NCBI GenBank assembly: GCA_032718475.1
Contig: JAUCBJ010007515.1
Span: 1-62,252, forward strand
Origin: Nemertoderma westbladi
Lineage: Eukaryota; Xenacoelomorpha; Nemertodermatida; Nemertodermatidae
Direction of reading: 5' to 3'
DNA length: 62,252 nt
Shown: piece after piece, positions 11,381-21,164 of the stretch
Layout of the letters: every line of letters begins with the position of its first letter
How positions within the stretch are numbered: the stretch's first letter is position 1
Translations under genes and position numbers: made by a program
The notes under the pieces: generated by a model
What the model was told of the DNA's origin: nothing
Databases searched by the model: none
Seen by the model: the letters and a program-made list of their open reading frames with translations, nothing else

Positions 11381-11435
11381 AGCGGGAAATGTCTTCCTGG
11401 CCTCTAGTATTTATTACATTATACTAATTAAGTCG

Positions 11436-11597
11436 CTAGGCGGGCACTAATGTTTCGCGGGCACTAACGTCTCGCGGGCACTAACGTCCGATGGGACATT
11501 AGTGCCCGCGATAATGCGACTACGTGACTGCGGGCACTAAAGGTACTGAAACATTAGTGCCCGCGGGCACTAATGTCTCGCGGGCACTAACGTCCCA
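11436..11597 (-). repeat. 17-bp satellite array, right arm (inverted)
   Basis: Short array of GCGGGCACTAACGTCTC, the reverse complement of the left-arm unit, with internal orientation switches and a 26-nt perfect palindrome at 11551-11576. It is much shorter than the left arm, so the arms have expanded unequally. Confidence 0.93.
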
Positions 11598-11599
11598 AG

Positions 11600-11800
11600 A
11601 CCCCATCTATATCTGATTTCAAAACAAATAATAACATAGATATATTGACTGAATTACTGCAGACAACTCTTGGGGATATATAGGACAGCGAGACAAATGA
11701 CACAGATGGTGAAATAACAAGTGACGAAATTACAAAGGCTGCCAACAAAATGAAGAACAGCACCTGAACAACTGATGGTTTAAGCGCAAACTATTATTAG
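11600..11800 (+). pseudogene. LINE linker and RT start, right piece of interrupted LINE
   Basis: The frame resuming after the composite element encodes ILTELLQTTLGDI, then after an in-frame stop GEITSDEITKAANKMKNS and TTDGLSAN. This is the linker leading to the RT block that normally reads like KAPGPDGL in LINEs. Several stops make it a pseudogene. It is the downstream half of the LINE fragment at 4611-4871. Confidence 0.7.
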
Positions 11801-11806
11801 AGATAC

Positions 11807-11950
11807 TCTGTGGGGCGAGACACGAATGGCGAGCCATCAGCGAACTGATATAATTATACTATGGCCGTTTTTCAAAAGTCTGTGTGTGTGTGTGTGTGAC
11901 ATGTGTGTGTGTCGGTAGCCATAAATGTCGGAAGCCATAATCTAAATTAA
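11807..11950 (+). repeat. Dispersed repeat 'GGGGCGAGACACG', copy 1
   Basis: Begins near GGGGCGAGACACGAATGGCG and leads through a TG microsatellite to GTCGGAAGCCATAATC. Copies occur at about 13330-13435 and 17183-17320, and an inverted partial copy ending GTGGCTCGCCCCACAC lies near 56770. No coding potential. Confidence 0.8.
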
Positions 11951-12559
11951 TATATTCAGCTAAAGAGCACCAATCTGAGCGAATGATACATCGGTTAGCC
12001 AGGTAGCTAGCTACTTGCAGACCAATCATAGGTGGCCTGCAGCAGGCTGGGTTGGTTAAGTAGTAATCTCAATAAATAGGACCCAGCAGGAGAGCGGAGT
12101 GGAACTACTGTGATTGGTTCTTGACTTACATTGGTAAGAACCAGCAGTAAATCTTAGATTAGCTTTTTTCAGTTCACATATTGTTTATAATCATAAACAC
12201 AAAATGATTCAATTATTCAATTTTGCAATGTACCGGATGGGTGCTAGCGAGGTAGGCCTAGCAGGTCGTCAGTCCGTCATCCTACAAGTTGGATCTTGAC
12301 TCTATCATGTGCGTTCATCTATATGATGCAGACCATCCTGAGCCCGTGAACATGAATTGTAAAGGCTATCTCGAGGCTGATTATTTTACACATTTACTTG
12401 ATACTTGCATGAATGCGTCTTTGAGGTAAAATTGCATTATTCTGCAGTTGTTTTGTTATCTGAGAAATTACTGATCAGCAAGCAGGAAATTATAACAGCA
12501 TCATCGTAACCACTCTGCTGACACTTTGCAGAATAAATTCTACCAGACCATAGCTGCGT

Positions 12560-12930
12560 GTTGGGAGGACGCCGACCAGTTTGCGGTTCTTCAGTCTGCC
12601 ACTAGGAGGCGAAATGTCTGAAAGTGAAAATCTTATCCTATTTTGTTATTAATAATGATTTTTAGCTGATACTTAGGTCCTTTACACAATATGTTTATAA
12701 TGTTTTTTTTGCTGATACCAAGCAGAGTATACTACACCGTAAGGGTGTGTATTTGGGCTTGGGGAGACGATGACCAATCTACAGTTCCCCAGTCTGCCGC
12801 TATTAGGGGATGAAATGTCTGAATGAGGAAACCTACAATTTTGTTGTTTATGAATGCTTTTTTGCTGATACTTGGCACTTGGCAGGCAGTCTGCCACTAG
12901 GGGGCGAAATGTCTGAAATTACAACCTTCC
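12560..12930 (+). repeat. Diverged tandem repeat, about 3 units
   Basis: Three spaced occurrences of a phrase like CAGTCTGCCACTAGGGGGCG followed by AAATGTCTGAA lie at about 12590, 12785 and 12890, with similar AT-rich tails (TTTGCTGATACTT). The spacing is irregular (roughly 110-190 bp). The surrounding 11950-13330 holds no gene that I can see. Confidence 0.6.
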
Positions 12931-13329
12931 ATTTTAATACGATAGAGTTGCTGCAGTGACCTACTGCACTATAGGTTATGTTTGCGAGGACGCTAACCAC
13001 TACTCTGCAGTTATACAGTTTTCCAGTTACACACGCAGTTATACATGTAAAGTTTTGTTAAGTTAATTAATTAATTTATTTATGTTTGATATTGTCCATT
13101 GATTGATTGACTGTATAGAAGCTTGTGAACTAGAAGGTTTCTAGTGTTATATATAAATATGCATTGTCTGTCTGTGAGTCTATGAGTCTGTGAGTCTGTC
13201 CAAGCTATACACTCCGACACACGAGCACCAATCTGAGCAAATGATCGAAAGCTCTCTTCCCGAGCACATAAACTATCGCTATCTCGAGGCTAATTTTACT
13301 TGTTTGTTTGCGTGAATGCGTATTTTGTG

Positions 13330-13435
13330 TGGGGCGAGACACGAATGGCGAGCCATCAGCGAACTGATATACTGTAATTATACTATGGCCGTTTTTCAAA
13401 AGTCTCTGTGTGTGTATGTGTGTGTGTGACAACAA
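13330..13435 (+). repeat. Dispersed repeat 'GGGGCGAGACACG', copy 2
   Basis: Near-identical start to copy 1 at 11807, ending in a TG-rich microsatellite. Confidence 0.8.
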
Positions 13436-13565
13436 GGCATGAACAAGGGCAGCCGTGCCCAATAATATTTCTTGAAGTTGTACATTACTAAAATGGCAGC
13501 TAAAGCTAAAGTCATTGACCAAGCCAGTGCCTAGGCTAGCACACAAGGACATGGCCTAACCTGTA

Positions 13566-13790
13566 GTAGTCTAGTAGAAGGAATAGTGCTCCTTCAATAC
13601 ATCTCAACAGACATCAATTCATTTGCCTCTGCCTACCATAACATAACATATATGCTTGATTTCCAATCACCTCTCACCACAATTATTATTAGTAATTAAA
13701 AGTTTCAATTCGATTTGTCTTTCCGTTATATGGTTATTCAGTTATTGCATTATTAATAAACAAATGTTTTAAAATATATCTTAGGCCAGT
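13566..13790 (+). repeat. Dispersed repeat C, truncated copy
   Basis: Shares GAAGGAATAGTGCTCCTTC through TTCAGTTATTGCATT with the copies at 16746-17182 and 17519-17955. It also has the same downstream sequence as the second of these up to AAAATATATCTTA, where homology stops. Confidence 0.85.
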
Positions 13791-15393
13791 ATTGGTTGAC
13801 AAAAGGAGATACGCAATGCGTATCCCATTGCGCCTCATAATAGCCTCTCGTCAACAAGTCAACCCCACCGACTAGCGGCACTGGCTGTTTCAGCTGACGG
13901 GGCTCTGTCGAAAAACGCGTCCCTGATGCAGTAAGGGCCCTCTTTTGAGGAGCAATATTATTATTGCCGCGGAACTGCTTCTACTCTAGGCCAGACCTAG
14001 CCAGAAGTAGAATCCTCACCAACCATCAACACGAATAGATAAATCTGACACTTGCCCCAACACCCCCCCCCCCCCCCCCCCCCCCGCCCCAATGAGGCAG
14101 AGGCAGACCAACAACACACCTCTTCACCTCTACCGATGTCGGAGAGTAAAATACCACGCATTATAGAATACAGGATAAGTTTGATCCAAGCAATGCAACG
14201 AAACCTGTAAGTTAGAAAATGCATGGTCCCAATATTTGCAAAATAATTACAAAGTCCTACATTTATTTTGCATGAGATACTAACAACCCGTCACTAACCA
14301 CAACAAACGTACTGTATAGTACAGTAGCCTGTCGTATTCGCCCAAATACGGCAGTATAACTCTGGGTTCAGAGAACGTGTACATATTGACAGGCGGCAAT
14401 CCCCGGATACAGTACCATGCATGTGTTTGATATAAATATTAGATTTCTACTTCCATACAATTCTCATTGATTCCGCAGGTCAATGTTATAATTAAAACAG
14501 TCAATTTGATATATTCTTCCGATTCCATAGGCGGCTTACACACCAACTCCCACCCTACAGCCCTATTTATCCCAATCCATCAATTTTTGTCACAGGTGTG
14601 GTCTGAGGATACTACATTATACAAAATGAGTTTTCCATCCTGATAACTCTGTTTAATTTGACAATGTTTATAATGATAACTTCACCTCGATTCATATACC
14701 ATAAGCATCAAACAGTCTTGCAATGTAATAAATCTGCCCAATAACTCATTGAACCGGAAGGACGCCCCAGGCTGACAACATAAATCAAAGCTAAAGTAAA
14801 CATTATCTCTCCTTCATGTACTTATGTCTTCAATAATATACTACCCAGAGACAGTCAGTCCCAGGCTATACAAAATTAGTTACCTCGGAGCCAGCAGCTG
14901 CTACAGAGTATTACATAACCCAAATCCATTTACTATAACATTGCCTTTCTTTCCATTTCTTTGTCACATTTTCTCAGTTACCCCCCCCCCCCCCCCCCCA
15001 CACCCCACCCCACCCCTAAGCAGTCTCATCAAACCACCTGAATTATTGCAGGAGTTAAAAGTATCACATTGTCCTAATCCAAATCAACTTGAGATACAAA
15101 GAGCAACGTTTATTTATTTATTTTTCAGATACATCGCCAACACTTTCTTCTTTTTGTTCATATTAAGTATACCGTAAAAACTCTTAACCCAGTGGCTCCC
15201 TACTGTAAGAAATGTACATACGCCAAATGTCAATATGTGCGCCGCGTCGTCGGATTCCGAGTGGCCCACACCCGCTTAGGTGTGCCCACTGCGGATCTTC
15301 CGTAGTAAACCAATTTGGTCAGGTCAAATCCAAACATTCACTGGAGATCACCAAATGGGGCGCTATGTGAAATACCGTGCAGACACGATGATG
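13791..15393. other. Intergenic, two long poly-C runs, no gene
   Basis: Contains uninterrupted C runs at 14063-14085 (23 C) and 14981-14999 (19 C). No recognisable coding sequence; open frames crossing the C runs are low complexity. Confidence 0.7.
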
Positions 15394-16697
15394 AAATATA
15401 TCTTACGAAATATGGTTAATAATTAAAACGTGTCGCTAACATTCTCGCTGTGGGGGTTTTAAGGGGTGCTGATTACATTTCTGATGTCAGTTTTCACGTT
15501 TACATAAATCTAGTCTGTCTGTCTGTCGGTCATTCTGTTAGTCAGTCTGTCAAAACATAAAAAACAATTCAAATTAACTAACATTCTCGCTATGGGGGTT
15601 TTAAGGGGTGCTGATTTCATTTCTGATGTCAGTTTTCAGGTTTACATTAATCTAGTTTGTCGGACTGTCGGTCTTTCTGTCAGTCAGTCAGTCTGTCAAA
15701 ACTTTAAAAAGAATACAAACTAACTAACATTCTCGTTATGGGGGTTTTAATGGGTGCTGATTTCATTTCAGATGTCAGTTTTCACGTTTAATAAATCTAG
15801 TCTGTCTGGCTGTTGGTCTGTCGGTCTTTCTGTCAGTCAGTCTGTCAAAACTTAAGAAAGTATACTAACTAACCAACATTCCCGCTATGGGGGTGTTAAG
15901 GGTTGCTGATTTCATTTCTGATGTCAGTTTACACGTTTACATAAATCTAGTCTGTCTGTCTGTCGGTCTTACTGTCAGTCTGTACTACTGTACTGTGGTT
16001 GGCATTACGCCATATACCTAACACTAATACTACAGTCTACAATACAGCCTATCTACAGTACAGAATGGATTTTTTTCCATGAAGAGCACTAAATGTCTTT
16101 AATACTATCCACCAGTATACCTAGACCAAGAGCCTTCCAATGAAACATGTATTGCAGCATATTGCAGCATGACGTCCACTGCATGTCTTAGTGTTGTCCA
16201 TGGTGACATGCACTGGACGTCATAGGCTCTAAGGGGTTAAGCAACACGGTCCCTACTTCTCCCTGTCGACACCCCAGCCATTTTTCACCAATCATTTTTT
16301 AGAGTTTTTAAATTTTTTTGTTATTGGTGAAAGTTCTAGAACATTAGTAGATATGTTCTTTATGATAGCTACCGGTAGTGTTTTTTGCTAGCTAGTATTT
16401 TTAGAAATTATAAAAAATGTGAAAGTCCATGATATTTCAGGTTAAACTGTTGAAGAATATATTAATGACCAAAATAATTTCCAAAAATTACTAGCTAGTA
16501 AAAAATACTAGCTATATACCATAAAAAATCTACTAAGGTTCTAGAACATTCACTAATATAAAAAAGCAATCAAAATCACAAAAAAATAAAAGTTAAAAAA
16601 CTCATTCGGGACACTTTTGCTTAAGGAGTCAAAATTGTAGAAAAAATTACCGAAGTTTGCGAAATTCGCAACGTTTGCGAAATTCGCGAAGAATCCG
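15394..16697 (+). repeat. Duplicated repeat block A, copy 1
   Basis: It starts AAATATATCTTACG and has four units of 142-149 bp, each with a phrase like CTAACATTCTCGCTATGGGG, CTGATTTCATTTCTGATGTC and a GTCTGTCTGTCGGTC tail. A hairpin of 19-bp arms (16169-16187 and 16205-16223), an AT-rich foldback around two GTTCTAGAACATT boxes (about 16320-16560), and a GTTTGCGAAATTCGC tail follow. It matches 17976-19248 throughout with moderate divergence. Confidence 0.88.
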
Positions 16698-16745
16698 CTG
16701 GCCAGCAAAGGCAAACGTATCAGTTATCCCACAAAAGCTTTTACA

Positions 16746-17182
16746 GCATTTTTATCAATTAATTCACACGCAGGCTCTAACCGCCTAATGACAGTCAATA
16801 CGGAGTAATTCCTTCCCGTGTCTTAGCAACGCTGAGAATGTCCTGGCCTGTTAGAGGCAGACTGCTGCTGGTTGGGGATGGTAGGATAGCATTAATTCCC
16901 TAAACATTCACTCACTCTCCATAGAACTGGCTGACGGGGGTGTGTGTGTGTGTTTAGGTATCAGTTATTCAATGACATTAATATTATTACTAATGAAGGA
17001 ATAGTGCTCCTTCAATACATCTCAACAGACATCAATTCATTGCCTGTGCCTACCAACGCGTGCTCCATAACATAACAACATATATCCTTGATTTCCATCA
17101 CCTCTCACCACAATTATTATTAGTAATTAAAAGTTTCAATTCGGTTTGTCGTTCCGTTATCTGGTTATTCAGTTATTGCATT
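16746..17182 (+). repeat. Dispersed repeat C, copy 1 (437 bp)
   Basis: By eye identical to 17519-17955. It includes a TG run and GAAGGAATAGTGCTCCTTC. Here it is followed directly by the GGGGCGAGACACG repeat, not by block A. Confidence 0.92.
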
Positions 17183-17320
17183 GGGGCGAGACACGTATGG
17201 CGAGCCATCAGCGAACTGATATAATTATACTATGGCCGTTTCTCAAAAGTCTGTGTGTGACGTGTGTGTGTGTGTGTCGGTAGCCATAAATGTCGGAAGC
17301 CATAATCGAAGTTAATATCT
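17183..17320 (+). repeat. Dispersed repeat 'GGGGCGAGACACG', copy 3
   Basis: Same sequence as at 11807 with a few substitutions (ACACGTATGG). It ends with the same GTCGGAAGCCATAATC phrase. Confidence 0.8.
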
Positions 17321-17518
17321 TCAGTTAAATTGTATGGTTGAATCGAATTATTTCGATTCTTCTATCGGTAATTAATTATTTAGGGGGGTAACATTTATCC
17401 CATCTGGTATAAAATTAACATGGGTAGATTCGCCGTGTCCCATTCTATCAAAGTCTTTACTTTATACTCGAGATTAATGTCAAGTTTTATAGTTATTTAT
17501 TGATTTACAATTAAAATT

Positions 17519-17955
17519 GCATTTTTATCAATTAATTCACACGCAGGCTCTAACCGCCTAATGACAGTCAATACGGAGTAATTCCTTCCCGTGTCTTAGC
17601 AACGCTGAGAATGTCCTGGCCTGTTAGAGGCAGACTGCTGCTGGTTGGGGATGGTAGGATAGCATTAATTCCCTAAACATTCACTCACTCTCCATAGAAC
17701 TGGCTGACGGGGGTGTGTGTGTGTGTTTAGGTATCAGTTATTCAATGACATTAATATTATTACTAATGAAGGAATAGTGCTCCTTCAATACATCTCAACA
17801 GACATCAATTCATTGCCTGTGCCTACCAACGCGTGCTCCATAACATAACAACATATATCCTTGATTTCCATCACCTCTCACCACAATTATTATTAGTAAT
17901 TAAAAGTTTCAATTCGGTTTGTCGTTCCGTTATCTGGTTATTCAGTTATTGCATT
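17519..17955 (+). repeat. Dispersed repeat C, copy 2 (437 bp)
   Basis: Exact-looking repeat of 16746-17182. It continues without a break into block A copy 2, so C plus A is probably the natural order of the full-length repeat. Confidence 0.92.
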
Positions 17956-17975
17956 ATTAATAAATAAATGTTTTA

Positions 17976-19248
17976 AAATATATCTTACGAAATATGGTTA
18001 ATAATTAAAACTTGTCGCTAACATTCTCACTATGGGGGTTTTAAGGAGTGCTGATTACATTTCTGATGTCAGTTTTCACGTTTACATAAATCTAGTCTGT
18101 CTGTCTGTCGGTCTTTCTGTCAGTCAGTCTGTCAAAACATAAAAGAGAATTCAAATTAACTAACATTCTCGCTATTGGGGTTTTAAGGGGTGCTGATTTC
18201 ATTTCTGATGTCAGTTTTCAGGTTTACATAAATATAGTCTGTCTGTATGTCGGTCTTTCTGTCAGTCAGTCAGTCTGTCAAAACTTAAAAAATAATACAA
18301 ACTAACTAACATTCTCGTTATGGGGGTTTTAATGGGTGCTAATTTTATTTCAGATGTCAGTTTTCACGTTTAAAAAAATCTAGTCTGTCTGGCTGTCGGT
18401 CTTTCTGTCAGTCAGTCTGTGAAAACTTAAGAAAGTATACTAACTAACCAACATTCTCGCTATGGTGGTTTTAAGGGTTGCTGATTTCATTTTTGATGTC
18501 AGTTTACACGTTTACATAAATCTAGTCTGTCTGTCTGTCGGTCTTACTGCCAGTCTGTACTACTGTACTGTGGTTGGCATTACGCCATATACCTAACACT
18601 AATAATACAGTCTACAATGCAGCCTATCTACAGTACAGAATGGATTTTTTGCCACGAAGAGCAATAAATGTCATTAATACTATCCACCAGTATACCTACT
18701 CCAAGAGCCTTCCAATAAAACATGTATTCCAGCATGACGTCCACTGCACGTCTTCGTGCTGTCCATTGTGACGTGCAGTGGACGTCATAGGCTCTAAGGG
18801 GTTAAGCAACACGGTCCCTACTTCGCCCTGTCGACACCCCAGCCATTTTTCACCAATCCTTTTTTAGAGTTTTTTAATTTTTTTGGTATAGGTGAAAGTT
18901 CTACAACATTAGTAGATATGTTTTTTATGATAGCTAGTGTTTTTTTGCTCGCTAGTATTTTTTGAAATTATAAAAAATGTGAAAGTCCATGATATTTCAG
19001 GTTAAACTGTTGAAGAATATATTAATGACCAAAATAATTTCCAAAAATTACTAGCTAGTAAAAAATACTAGCTATATACCATTAAAAATCTACTAAGGTT
19101 CTAGAATATTCACTAGTATAAAAAAAGCACTCAAAATCACAAAAAATAAAGGTTAAAAAACTCATTCGGGACCCTTTTGCTTAAGGAGTCAAAATTGTAG
19201 AACAAATTCCCGAAGTTTGCGACGTTTGCGAAATTCGCGAAGAATCCG
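17976..19248 (+). repeat. Duplicated repeat block A, copy 2
   Basis: Second copy of 15394-16697, shorter by about 30 bp through small indels. The hairpin arms at 18734-18752 and 18770-18788 are a perfect 19-bp inverted repeat. Confidence 0.88.
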
Positions 19249-21164
19249 TCAGTTTCTGTGCCCTAATGGTTTCGTGACGAAACAATCAAATCTTACACAC
19301 TTAACACACGCGAACTAATTTAATGTGTGTATTAGTATGCATGAATCATTAAATAGAAATTAAATTAATGAACGCTATTTCAACATGAAATCTACGGAAT
19401 CAATACACAACACACCCACACTACTGAATTCAAAAATTTATATAGATTGCAACTTATATTTGGCTACCCTTTAGGCCTAAATGGGTGACTAATTTAATTA
19501 TTCACCCCTATATATTTGTAGCCTTTTTAATTTGTGCCTCTAATTGAATCAAACATTAAACTAAAATATATGTCACAATATTGGTCTGTCGGTAGCTGGT
19601 CAATGAATCTCTCATAAATTTGTTAATTAGTCGCTGCTCAGTCATTGAACATTTGAACACGTGCTGCTCGAAGACCCCACAACGTGTAATGGATTTCTAC
19701 ACAGGCTTAGTATAAATCGATGAGGTTGCCAAGATTATTGTACTTAGTACACCCATACTGTTTGCTTAGACCCTACTTCCTAAACTCCACTCCCTTACAA
19801 TCTTGAAATTTTTCATAGGGTAGCATTAGTGTGTGTTATACAGCTGATAGCCTCCTCAGTCAAGGTATGGGCGAATGTGAATTTATTACTAATTCCAGGT
19901 GAATGAATATTAGTAATAATGTAGGCCTTCAACTGTAGTACTACAATAATTAGTGTAATTAGAATCATGAGAGGGTAACTTAGGTATTTTGGTTTCAGCT
20001 GATGGTATCTGTCTGTGTTGTTTAGTAATGGTGAAGATTTACATCCCGCGTGCTTGCACGCCACAAGTTGAATGTATTTATCAATCAACATCAATGAATT
20101 TTAGTTGTCTCCATTTAGTATCAACTGTTACATACAGTATAACCTGAGGCCAACGTTAAAACTAGCGAAGCAGAGAAAATGCCTCGAATTTCTAATATTG
20201 ATAATGAAAATCCACTCAAAGAAGCAGTCCTAGAAATAAAACGGGAGTTGCAACAGTAATGGTGTTTCTGTAAGTTGCCACTAGAGGGCATACTCCAAAC
20301 TATCCATCACCATCAACCTGGAAAAATGGAGATATTACGCAAATAATTAGCAATTTAGACTCGCCTGAACAACATACTAAAAGTCTCCAGGAATGAGGTG
20401 TGGTAAGCCTGTTTATTTTGCGGCGTGTTGCGCTACTATCTGAAGTTAAGTGGAACTTAAATTCCACTGGTGTTCATTAAAATTACAATTCAAACTGTTA
20501 TTATACAGTATACATTACGCACAAACTGTAGAATTAAAGTACAGCCTATTGTTAAACTTATATTTCGAAAAAGGTTTGAGTTGCAGCGAGTCTTTGATTA
20601 AATTTCACAGGACTGTTTTTTAAGACAGAAATAACTTCTTATAACGCCAGCCAGAACCAAATACAGTAGGCCTAGTAGTACCGGTAAGTATTATACACGA
20701 ACCTTCAAAGTATAATCTTGTTTGGTATTACATTTGAAAAAATGAATCTGAGATAGATGACATATTAAAATCGCCGTCGAATAATAAACATACGACCACC
20801 TTTACGACTCGCCTTCTGGAGGGCGGAGTTGAGAGGAATCCATAATGAAAGGCAGCCGAACAACATAAATGGGCACCTCAGACTGCGTCGAGAATTACTG
20901 CGGTTTCCTTCAAGTCAGAACTAACGATAGCCAGTTAGCCACAGCAAAAGTTACAGAGGGTACCTAATTATAATAAAAATAAATAATATTATATTCCGTT
21001 GGACATTGTGATTGACACATTGAGCCAAGGTTAGTTACCATTAAAACATATTGAATGCGCTGTTTAGTTGAATGACAACGCAACGCACATAAATAAATAA
21101 ATACGAACGACGAGATCTAAGAAAACTTTAGATCCTGCGGACCTTTTAGACATTGCGGGACTAT
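19249..21164. other. Intergenic, no gene recognised
   Basis: AT-rich. About 19660-19765 holds a partial copy of the repeat found at about 38300 and 39270 (phrase AGTATAAATCGATGAGGTTG then GTACTTAGTACACCCATACT). Nothing else is recognised before the satellite begins. Confidence 0.6.

Larger units (their letters stand above)
6175..11385 (-). mobile_element. Ty3/Gypsy-type LTR retrotransposon, integrase-deleted
   Basis: Complete LTR-to-LTR insertion on the minus strand, bounded by the target duplication AGCGG at 6175-6179 and 11381-11385. It has a polypurine tract beside the 3' LTR, one gag-pol reading frame, and a separated integrase C-terminus. The integrase catalytic core is missing, so the copy cannot integrate by itself. 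LTR near-identity and an open 1145-codon frame indicate recent insertion, probably with integrase supplied in trans (inference). Confidence 0.93.
4872..11599. mobile_element. Composite TIR transposon with satellite-array arms
   Basis: The left end starts GTGATTGGGGGACGTTAG and the right end is the inverse of CTTGGGACGTTAG. Both lead into arrays of the same 17-bp unit in opposite orientation. The flanks are ATCCCATCT (4863-4871) and ACCCCATCT (11600-11608). This is a 9-bp duplication with one mismatch, or a perfect 7-bp CCCATCT. Removing the element rejoins a LINE reading frame, which supports the boundaries. The unique interior (5613-6174 and 11386-11435) shows no transposase, so the element is non-autonomous. 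The LTR retrotransposon at 6180-11380 is a later nested insertion; without it the element would be about 1.5 kb. A 9-bp duplication fits a MULE-like assignment, but this is inference. Confidence 0.75.
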
